NCBI GenBank assembly: GCA_002279765.1
Contig: NCCR01000137.1
Location: 2,122 to 12,873, forward strand
DNA length: 10,752 nt
Direction: 5' to 3'
DNA from: Verrucomicrobia bacterium 12-59-8
GTDB lineage: Bacteria > Verrucomicrobiota > Verrucomicrobiae > Verrucomicrobiales > Verrucomicrobiaceae
The notes under the pieces: model-generated
Seen by the model: only the letters and a program-made list of their open reading frames with translations
Told to the model about the DNA's origin: nothing
Database searches by the model: none
In this document: positions 1-6,998 of the stretch, in pieces
Layout of the letters: each line of letters opens with the position of its first letter
How positions within the stretch are numbered: position 1 is the first letter of the stretch
Made by a program: the position numbers and the translations under genes

Positions 1-36
1 TAGGTGGTTGAGGATGGAGTGCTTGCTTTGAAAAGG

Positions 37-1254
37 TTAAAGAGTGACAGAAGAAAGGAGTTCCTGCATGCGCCTGCCGAGGCGTTTCAGCGGGGAGAGA
101 AAAGGTTTCTCGCTGTCCAGAATCTGCGCATAACGGATGAGGCCGATGGGTGCGGAGTATTGCGGATTTTCGAAAGTGGCGGTGATGCCGCTGACGGGTG
201 CCGAACCTGCGCGTGTGACCTTGATTCCAAACACTTCGCGGGCCACCACGTCAACGCCTTTCATCATGCTGACACCCCCGGTGAGATAAATGCCTGCGCC
301 GAGGCGTCCGAGGTGATCTTCGACCCGCACGCGCACCTGAATAAGGATTTCTTTAGTGCGGAGATTCATGACCTCGTTCAAGAACGCCCGCTCGATCTCG
401 CCAAGGATCAAGCCGGTGTCGTCCTCGATGCTGAGCATTTCTCCTGCCGGCACGTCTTCGTACAAGACACTGCCTTCCTCCACCTTGAGGCGTTCGGCGC
501 GGCCGTTTGGAATTTGCAGCGCCATCGAAACATCATTGGTGATGTGATCGCCACCGAGGGGCACGCAGCCGGAGGCGGTGATCATGCCGTCTTCATACAA
601 GACGTAGTCACATGTGCCGGCACCGAAATCGATCATGAGCGCCCCCTGCATTTTGGCTTCACGAGTCAGCACGACTTGTGCCGCAGCGACGGGATTGAAG
701 ACCACATCCTCCACTTCGAGGGGAATTTCACGCACGCAGCGGATTGCATTTTGAACCCGGCCACGTACGCCGTGAATGATGTGGTAGTCCGCCTCCAGCA
801 CGCGGCCCTCGCGCCCGATGGGCTGGCGCACGGCTTCCTGACCATCCACAATGTACTGCCGTGTGACGCTGTGCAGAAAGACGTTCGACTGTGGAATCGA
901 GACGCTGCGGGCGATTTCCTTCGCCTCTTCCACATCATCCTCGGCGATTTCCGTCTGCTCGTCCGGCAGACGGTGACGGCCGCGGTTGTTCAAGCTCTCA
1001 ATGTGCGCACCCGTGACGCCGAGGAAGACATTGCGGATCATCACATCGCTGCGGTCCTCCGCGCGCACCAGCGCATCATTCACACAGGTCTGCACCTTTT
1101 CGAAATCGACAATCTCGCCCTTGCGCACGCCCCGTGAGGGAGCCTGTCCGACGCCGAGAATCTTGATGGCTCCATCGCGTTTGGCCTCGCCCACGACGAC
1201 GCAGATCTTGTGCGTTCCGATTTCTAGACCTGCGTAAATGGTGCTTTTGGCCAT
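37..1254 (-). CDS. ftsA: Cell division protein FtsA (actin-like membrane anchor for FtsZ)
   Basis: FtsA is an actin-family ATPase that tethers FtsZ filaments to the inner face of the membrane and helps recruit the divisome. The 405-residue product is close to the usual length of about 420. Visible motifs are phosphate-1 GLEIGTHKICVVVGE (residues 9-23), an FtsA-type 1C region (about 85-165), phosphate-2 MIDFGAGTCDYVLYEDG (207-223), GGDHITNDVSMAL (234-246) and adenosine motif GIYLTGGVSMMKGV (321-334). The C-terminus, LKRLGRRMQELLSSVTL, is a basic amphipathic helix of the kind used for membrane targeting. The ATG at 1254 lies 5 bases after the ftsQ stop, so the genes are probably co-transcribed and translationally coupled; no Shine-Dalgarno motif is visible. 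Phosphate-2 reads GAGTCD where E. coli has GGGTMD. The 36 bases beyond the stop (positions 36-1) contain no start codon ATG; ftsZ is expected further on but not seen. Confidence 0.96.
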   Translation of the reverse strand: MAKSTIYAGLEIGTHKICVVVGEAKRDGAIKILGVGQAPSRGVRKGEIVDFEKVQTCVNDALVRAEDRSDVMIRNVFLGVTGAHIESLNNRGRHRLPDEQTEIAEDDVEEAKEIARSVSIPQSNVFLHSVTRQYIVDGQEAVRQPIGREGRVLEADYHIIHGVRGRVQNAIRCVREIPLEVEDVVFNPVAAAQVVLTREAKMQGALMIDFGAGTCDYVLYEDGMITASGCVPLGGDHITNDVSMALQIPNGRAERLKVEEGSVLYEDVPAGEMLSIEDDTGLILGEIERAFLNEVMNLRTKEILIQVRVRVEDHLGRLGAGIYLTGGVSMMKGVDVVAREVFGIKVTRAGSAPVSGITATFENPQYSAPIGLIRYAQILDSEKPFLSPLKRLGRRMQELLSSVTL

Positions 1255-1259
1255 GAGAT

Positions 1260-2216
1260 TCAGCGTGCGGGTGGAGTGGTGGCGGTGTCCGCCAAGTTCA
1301 GCCCGGTGACGTCCGGCGTTTCATGAAAGGTGACGGGGGTGTTGATGCTGGCGATCAAGTTCAGCGTGGCGACACGCCACTTACGCGTACGCGCCTCTTG
1401 CATGACGCGGTCAAAGCGTGCCAGTTGCGGATCGAGGTTATCAACGCCGAAGGTGATCCTGGCATCTCCGTTAAAATGTGCGACGAGCGACCATGGATTC
1501 GGAATTTCGATCACCTCCAGCGCGGGATGGTCATCCTGGTGGCGGCTTTGCAGCTTCTCCATCAGGCGCAGCGCGGCGTGAACCTGCAAATCTGACGAAG
1601 GCCTGCCGGGGATGGCTTCGCTGAGAGCCGGGAACTGAATGCGGGGCATCGCGAGATACTCCCGGGTGATGACGTTGCATGGCACCAGCGCGCCTTCGGA
1701 ATCAATCAGGCAGCCTTTGCCGCTCAGCGGCCCCAGCAGTTTCTGTTTGGGGCATTCCATCCAGGCCACCGGCATGCGCTGTACCACATCGAGCGTGAGC
1801 TTGCCGTGGTAGTCGCGCTGAATCACCGCCGACTTGACCTGGGGCAGGCGTTCGATTTTCGCGCGCACTTCGCGCAGGTTCATGGTGAGCAGGTTCGTGG
1901 CTTCGGTGAGGCCGGTGGCGGCCACGATCTGCTGCCGCGTGAGGGTTCCTTCTGTGTTCACTTCCACGGTCTTCAGCATGAACTGGGAGTTTTTTTCCAG
2001 TGCTTCATGCCAGGTCACCCAGCCTACGCCGATCACGATCATCGCGGTGATCAACCACATGGCCGTGCGAAAACCACGGCGGCGGCGCTCCACGGCCTCA
2101 TGCTCGCGAATGACCGGAGATTCGGGCAGATAGTCGATTACGTGGGTGCCCGTTCCCTTGCGCTTGCGGGAAGAGCGCTTGGCTGATTTTTTCGAGCCAT
2201 TCTTGGCAGCAGACAT
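1260..2216 (-). CDS. ftsQ: Cell division protein FtsQ/DivIB family, POTRA domain
   Basis: FtsQ is a single-pass membrane protein that links early and late divisome proteins, in other bacteria through FtsB/FtsL. The 318-residue product has the family layout: a strongly basic cytoplasmic tail (residues 1-50, many Lys/Arg), one membrane segment (about 51-69, AMWLITAMIVIGVGWVTW), a POTRA domain (about 80-148, starting LKTVEVNTEGTLTRQQIVAA and including NLLTMNLREVRAKIERLPQV) and a C-terminal beta region (about 150-295). The segment WMECPKQKL..IDSEGALVPC matches the place where FtsQ proteins carry the W..D..G.lf pattern, with three cysteines at 155, 169 and 180 in the part facing the periplasm. The family is called from architecture and from the position directly ahead of ftsA; overall similarity to E. 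coli FtsQ is low. The ATG at 2216 has no visible Shine-Dalgarno sequence. The gene lies behind pntB rather than behind murC/murB/ddl as in classical dcw clusters. Confidence 0.9.
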   Translation of the reverse strand: MSAAKNGSKKSAKRSSRKRKGTGTHVIDYLPESPVIREHEAVERRRRGFRTAMWLITAMIVIGVGWVTWHEALEKNSQFMLKTVEVNTEGTLTRQQIVAATGLTEATNLLTMNLREVRAKIERLPQVKSAVIQRDYHGKLTLDVVQRMPVAWMECPKQKLLGPLSGKGCLIDSEGALVPCNVITREYLAMPRIQFPALSEAIPGRPSSDLQVHAALRLMEKLQSRHQDDHPALEVIEIPNPWSLVAHFNGDARITFGVDNLDPQLARFDRVMQEARTRKWRVATLNLIASINTPVTFHETPDVTGLNLADTATTPPAR

Positions 2217-2224
2217 GAGCAGGC

Positions 2225-2374
2225 TTAGACAAAGTCCAGTTCCGAAGACAGACGGAATTGGTAGTTAATAGGCCTTAAATAATAGATTCCCAGTCCGATT
2301 GCCATAATTATTCGCGAAAAAATGCGACTCCTGTATTCACAGCCGGGTGGGTTATTCACATTTATGCGGCGCAA
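2225..2374 (-). CDS. Possible small membrane peptide just before ftsQ (unproven)
   Basis: This frame stays open from a TAA stop upstream to TAA at 2227-2225. It could start at TTG (2374, 49 residues), GTG (2359, 44 residues) or ATG (2305, 26 residues). The conceptual product has a basic stretch (EYRSRIFSR) followed by a hydrophobic run IIMAIGLGIYYL and a polar tail ending SSELDFV, which would suit a small inner-membrane peptide. It ends only 8 bases before the ftsQ ATG, a spacing typical of operon partners. Against it: the codons are AT-rich (TAT TAT TTA AGG) unlike the GC-rich neighbours, no ribosome binding site is clear, and the same bases look like the ftsQ leader and promoter. I do not recognise the family. 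It may be chance. Confidence 0.18.
   Translation of the reverse strand: MRRINVNNPPGCEYRSRIFSRIIMAIGLGIYYLRPINYQFRLSSELDFV
2240..2257. repeat. Inverted repeat TTCCG-N8-CGGAA in the ftsQ leader
   Basis: Two perfect 5-base arms, TTCCG (2240-2244) and CGGAA (2253-2257), flank an 8-base spacer, 23 bases upstream of the ftsQ ATG. It could be a small operator or a weak mRNA hairpin near the start of ftsQ. Five base pairs is short enough to arise by chance. Confidence 0.25.
2265..2318 (-). promoter_or_regulatory. AT-rich candidate promoter region for ftsQ-ftsA
   Basis: This stretch is clearly more AT-rich than the surrounding genes. On the minus strand it contains several -10-like hexamers, including TATTAT (2284-2279) and TATTAA (2270-2265), and an 8-base palindrome TTCGCGAA at 2311-2318. 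A promoter is expected here because ftsQ is separated from pntB by 374 bases. No convincing -35 hexamer sits at the usual spacing, so the exact start is not determined. Confidence 0.3.
2333..2360 (+). promoter_or_regulatory. Pair of DnaA-box-like repeats upstream of ftsQ
   Basis: TTATTCACA at 2352-2360 matches the general DnaA-box consensus TTWTNCACA exactly. GTATTCACA at 2333-2341 differs from it at one base. The shared 8-mer TATTCACA is repeated in direct orientation with a 19-base period. The pair lies 117-144 bases upstream of the ftsQ ATG, near the candidate promoter. In E. coli and Caulobacter, DnaA has been linked to transcription of division genes, so a role in timing ftsQA expression is possible. 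This is inference from two short sites. Confidence 0.35.
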
Positions 2375-2424
2375 CTCGCTCAGTTTCTGCGATAAACGGG
2401 TCGCTTACACTACTTTCGCACCAC

Positions 2425-2520
2425 TCAAATATTGCGGTAATTCACCGGCACGGCAGGCTGCTGGGCATGAATGACCGTGGCAAACAGGAGGGCGGTGAGG
2501 ATGAAGCGCGTGGCTGGCAA
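2425..2520 (-). CDS. 31-residue signal-peptide-like ORF (micro-gene or gene remnant)
   Basis: Starting at TTG (2520) and ending at TGA (2427-2425), this frame encodes 31 residues. It begins with a basic n-region (PATR), then a hydrophobic core FILTALLFATVI, then HAQQPAVPVNYRNI, with a plausible signal peptidase cut after H-A (VIHA|QQ). A TAG stop closes the frame 12 codons before the TTG. The pattern resembles an Sec signal peptide with about 12 mature residues, so it may be a secreted micropeptide, or the 5' stub of a larger exported protein that has been lost. No Shine-Dalgarno motif precedes the TTG and there is no ATG, so expression is doubtful. It lies in the gap between pntB and ftsQ. 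Confidence 0.22.
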   Translation of the reverse strand: MPATRFILTALLFATVIHAQQPAVPVNYRNI

Positions 2521-2590
2521 ATGTGACGAGCGAGCGGAATAGCGCCAGTTCTAGGAGGGGCCTTGCCTGGAGGTCAATATCCCGCAATTC

Positions 2591-3982
<1,392 letters not shown>

Positions 3983-3995
3983 GCAGGGGTCTGTC

Positions 3996-4277
3996 TCACT
4001 TCTTGCGTTTGAACATTTGCAGCATGCGGTCGGTGACCATGAAGCCACCGAAGACGTTGGCCGAGCCCAGCACGACGGCGACGAATCCGGCGGTGTACTG
4101 CATGAAGCCGTCGGCCTCGGCCAGCGCCAGCATGCCACCGAGGAGGATGATGCCGTGGATCGCGTTCGTGCCGGACATCAGCGGTGTGTGCAGCATGGAC
4201 GGCACCTTGGAGATGAGTTCGAAGCCGAGAAAGATCGACAGCACGAAGATGACAAAGATGAGCATTTCCACGGTCAT
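3996..4277 (-). CDS. pntA2: NAD(P) transhydrogenase subunit alpha-2 (PntAB/PntA2)
   Basis: This 93-residue protein is the small membrane part of the alpha subunit, separate here as in Rhodospirillum rubrum and Thermus, whereas E. coli PntA carries it fused to the NAD domain. Three hydrophobic segments are visible: about 4-22 (MLIFVIFVLSIFLGFELIS), about 38-54 (NAIHGIILLGGMLALAE) and about 61-83 (YTAGFVAVVLGSANVFGGFMV). The signature SMLHTPLMSGTNAIHGI (27-43) is the conserved loop and start of the second segment. His41 within it corresponds to the Thermus alpha-2 channel histidine, where E. coli has Ser. A basic tail RLLQMFKRKK-like end (residues 83-93) is cytoplasmic. The ATG at 4277 is 6 bases after the pntA1 stop, without a clear ribosome binding site, so translational coupling is likely. 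Confidence 0.95.
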   Translation of the reverse strand: MTVEMLIFVIFVLSIFLGFELISKVPSMLHTPLMSGTNAIHGIILLGGMLALAEADGFMQYTAGFVAVVLGSANVFGGFMVTDRMLQMFKRKK

Positions 4278-4283
4278 GACAGG

Positions 4284-5420
4284 TCAGGTGGCGGTGGCGA
4301 GTTTGTCGTTCAAGATGCGGCCACCGTGGGTGACGAGGCAGCTTTTGAGAATGTCATCGTCCAGGTTTAGCTTCAGCGCCTGCGCCTCCTTGTCCCAGAA
4401 CTCCGTCAGCAAGGCGGTGATGTTGGAGGAGTACATCTGGCTGGCATGCACTGGCACACGGCCAGGCAGGGTGGCGATGCCGACGATCTTCACACCCTTG
4501 CGCTCGATGATCTGGTCTGCCACCACGCCTTCGACGTTGCCACCGCTCTCGACGGCGAGATCCACCACGACGCTGCCTGGTTTCATCGCATCCAGCATCT
4601 CGCTGGTGAGCAGCACTGGCGCGCGCCGGCCAAACACCTGCGCCGTTGTGATGACGATGTCCGACTCTGCGCACACGCGCGTCATGCCTTCACGTTGGAG
4701 TTTGAGCTGATCGTCGGTCAGCGCCTTGGCGTAGCCGCCTTGCGTCTGCCCGGTTTCACCCACGTCGATCTTCACAAACTTCGCGCCGAGTGATTTCACC
4801 TGCTCCTCGACGACCGGCCGCGTATCGAAGGCTTCCACTTTCGCGCCGAGCCGCTTGGCCGTGGCGATGGCCTGCAGTCCTGCCACGCCTGCGCCGATGA
4901 TGAAAACCTTCACCGGTTTGATCGTGCCTGCGGGCGTCATCATCATGGGGAAAATCTTGCCGGATTGTCCAGCAGCCACGATCACGGCGGCGTAACCAGC
5001 CAGACTCGCCTGTGAGGAGAGCACGTCCATTTTCTGCGCCCGCGTGCTGCGTGGCACCATTTCCATGCTGATGGCGCTCACACCGCGTGCCGCCAGCGCA
5101 CGGATCAATTCCGGTGATTGAAACGGATCAAGCAACGCGTTGCACACCGCGCCTTCACGCATGGCATTCACTTCATCCATCATCGGCTTGCGCACCTGCA
5201 GGATGACATCTGCCGCAGCCAGCATGGCCGACCGATCCGCCCGCACCGTTGCGCCTGCTGCCATGTAATCAGCGTCACTGTGCCCACAGAAAAGCCCCAG
5301 TCCGGATTCCACTTCGATCTTCGCTCCCAGACCTGTCAGCTTGGTCACGTGTTCAGGCACCAATGCGGTGCGCGTTTCTCCCTCATGGGTTTCTTTGGGA
5401 ACAGCGACAGTCATCTGCAT
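4284..5420 (-). CDS. pntA1: NAD(P) transhydrogenase subunit alpha-1, NAD(H)-binding (PntAA/PntA1)
   Basis: This is the soluble dI subunit that binds NAD(H) and passes hydride to NADP bound by PntB. It is 378 residues, close to R. rubrum PntAA (about 384), and has an alanine dehydrogenase-like two-domain fold. Motifs: VAVPKETHEGETRTAL (5-20), the RAQKMDVLSSQASLAGYAAV segment (127-146), the Rossmann loop GAGVAGLQAIATAKRLGA (176-193), AFDTRPVVEEQVKSLGAKF (197-215), the mobile-loop region (about 220-245) and VVVDLAVESGGN (284-295). The start is ATG at 5420; a second ATG at 5414 (MTVAVPKE) fits family N-termini equally well. No membrane segment is present at the C-terminus, which is supplied by the next gene. 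The 116 bases between this start and the DUF1501 stop presumably hold the operon promoter, but I see no convincing -35/-10 pair or terminator there. Confidence 0.96.
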   Translation of the reverse strand: MQMTVAVPKETHEGETRTALVPEHVTKLTGLGAKIEVESGLGLFCGHSDADYMAAGATVRADRSAMLAAADVILQVRKPMMDEVNAMREGAVCNALLDPFQSPELIRALAARGVSAISMEMVPRSTRAQKMDVLSSQASLAGYAAVIVAAGQSGKIFPMMMTPAGTIKPVKVFIIGAGVAGLQAIATAKRLGAKVEAFDTRPVVEEQVKSLGAKFVKIDVGETGQTQGGYAKALTDDQLKLQREGMTRVCAESDIVITTAQVFGRRAPVLLTSEMLDAMKPGSVVVDLAVESGGNVEGVVADQIIERKGVKIVGIATLPGRVPVHASQMYSSNITALLTEFWDKEAQALKLNLDDDILKSCLVTHGGRILNDKLATAT

Positions 5421-5536
5421 GCGAGGACACGAACGATGGCGAAGCCTGACATCTAGCCGTCATCGTGTAAAGAATGAAAGGAGTGCAGGCGATAGGCTCT
5501 CGTCCTAGCGAGTGGCGCAGCACTGCATGCTCAGGT

Positions 5537-6937
5537 TCAAATCAGCTCTCGCAAGGGCGCACCCTGGTCCACGATGAAGTTCGGCCTGCCCTGATGATCG
5601 GTGTATGTCGCATCAAGCGGGACGCCCATGTGTTGGTAGATGGTGGCAGCGAGATCACCGGGCGTGACGGGGCGTTCGTCAATCTGCCCGCCATCTTTGT
5701 CCGAGGAGCCGATGACCTGGCCGTGACGAAAACCACCGCCGGCGAGGGACATGGACATGACGTGCGGCCAGTGGTTGCGACCATCGGTGCTGCCCTGCGT
5801 GCCGAGCGTGGGCGTGCGGCCAAACTCGCCCATGGTGATGACGAGGGTGTCGTCGAGCATGCCGCGTTCGGCGAGATCGCTGACGAGCGTGGTGATGACG
5901 TGGTCGAACACCGGCAGCAGCGGGCGCAGGCCATTCCAGATGCCGCCGTAGGGTGGGATGTTGTCGCCGTGATTGTCCCAAGTGCCGGAGCCGCCGTGAT
6001 TGCTGAGGTCAATGGTGACGAAGGATGAACCGCGCTCAACGAGGCGCCGTGCGAGCAGCGCCTGTTTGGCCCAGTCATGCTCGCCGTAGCGGTCGCGTAC
6101 TTTTTGTGGCTCGTTGTTCAAATCAAAGGCCTCCTGGGCGCGGCCACCGGCGACGATGTCCAAGGCGGTCTGCGAGAAGCTGTCCATCGCGCTCATCATG
6201 CCGCTGGCGTCGATCTCGGCGCGCAAACCGTCCATTTGCCGGCTCAGCGTCTGGCGTGCGTGCAGGCGGTCCATGCTGAGACCGGACGGCAGCTGGAAGA
6301 GCTTCGTGGCGTTGCTGCCATCGAAGGGATCATACTGCGTGCCGAGATAACCGCCCCAGGCGACATGAGAGCGTGATTTCATGTTCAGCACGACATAAGG
6401 CGGCATGGCTGGATGATTGGCCCCGCGATGCTTTGCCACGATGCTGCCGAAGGAGGGATAATATTTCGCCTTCGGATTCGTGCGCGGCTCGTTGGCGAGG
6501 TTCGCGGTCTGCATGACCATGTTTGGCTCATGGTTGCTGAAGCGGCAGTCCACCGAGCGGATGAGCGTGAACTTGTCGAGCATGGCGGCCTGCTTGGGCA
6601 GATACTCGCAGATGTGCGTGCCGGGCAGTTTGGTCGGGATCGTTTTGAAGGGGCCGCGAATCTCGCGCGGACGATCGGGCTTCGGATCCCAGGTGTCGAG
6701 CTGCGATGGGCCACCGGTCATCCAGAGCAGGATCACCGATTTGCCGCCCTTGGTGACCTTGCCTTCAGCGCGCAATTGCGTGAGCGCAGGCAGGGTGAGG
6801 CCGCCCAGGCCTGCGAGGCTCGTTTTCAACACGGAGCGCCGGCTGTGAACGACCACGCCATCCCGCATACGCGGGTTCATGAACGTGAATGCATGCGGGG
6901 TACGGTGACCGGCGCAAGGATGATCGAGAGATGGCAT
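5537..6937 (-). CDS. Tat-exported DUF1501 family protein
   Basis: DUF1501 proteins are abundant in Planctomycetes and Verrucomicrobiota, have an alkaline phosphatase/sulfatase-like fold, and have no established substrate. From ATG 6937 the product is 466 residues. A twin-arginine signal, SRRSVLKTSLAGLGGLTLPA, begins at residue 32. Family motifs follow: LWMTGGPSQLDTWDPKP (71-87), HGGSGTWDNHGDN (314-326), MGEFGRTP (369-376) and GRNHWPHV (386-393); the Asp and His residues in these are candidate metal ligands by analogy with the superfamily. The start is uncertain: TTG 6985 is the longest frame, ATG 6937 keeps the N-terminal DHPCAG stretch, and ATG 6880 would put the RR pair at residues 14-15, a common Tat spacing. 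None has a clear ribosome binding site. The gene follows the cytochrome c protein closely on the same strand, so they are probably co-transcribed and both exported. Confidence 0.9.
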   Translation of the reverse strand: MPSLDHPCAGHRTPHAFTFMNPRMRDGVVVHSRRSVLKTSLAGLGGLTLPALTQLRAEGKVTKGGKSVILLWMTGGPSQLDTWDPKPDRPREIRGPFKTIPTKLPGTHICEYLPKQAAMLDKFTLIRSVDCRFSNHEPNMVMQTANLANEPRTNPKAKYYPSFGSIVAKHRGANHPAMPPYVVLNMKSRSHVAWGGYLGTQYDPFDGSNATKLFQLPSGLSMDRLHARQTLSRQMDGLRAEIDASGMMSAMDSFSQTALDIVAGGRAQEAFDLNNEPQKVRDRYGEHDWAKQALLARRLVERGSSFVTIDLSNHGGSGTWDNHGDNIPPYGGIWNGLRPLLPVFDHVITTLVSDLAERGMLDDTLVITMGEFGRTPTLGTQGSTDGRNHWPHVMSMSLAGGGFRHGQVIGSSDKDGGQIDERPVTPGDLAATIYQHMGVPLDATYTDHQGRPNFIVDQGAPLRELI

Positions 6938-6998
6938 CGAAATCCAATACGCAGAGCCAAGAGGAACTCTAACCTCGTATTTCAAATCCTATCCGCAT

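Noticed and set aside
4..1137. A 377-codon open frame on the plus strand opposite ftsA
   Set aside because: It lies entirely antisense to a gene with clear FtsA motifs and its translation shows no recognisable domain. Long antisense frames are common in GC-rich genes.
2311..2322. TTCGCGAA followed by a run of A as a terminator
   Set aside because: The 8-base palindrome has no loop, so it cannot form a proper hairpin. The A-run is only six bases and on the plus strand no gene ends here.
2405..2587. A 60-codon minus-strand frame in the pntB-ftsQ gap
   Set aside because: The translation (rich in His, Pro, Arg, Cys) has no signal, membrane segment or family pattern. The overlapping frame at 2425-2520 gives the more sensible peptide.
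3983..4138. A longer N-terminus for pntB starting at 4138
   Set aside because: The extra 52 codons run across pntA2 in another frame and give no membrane or PntB-like sequence. ATG 3982 gives a normal PntB start and length.
6938..6985. TTG start at 6985 for the DUF1501 gene
   Set aside because: It adds 16 residues with no family resemblance and uses a rarer start codon when in-frame ATGs at 6937 and 6880 are available; kept only as an alternative.
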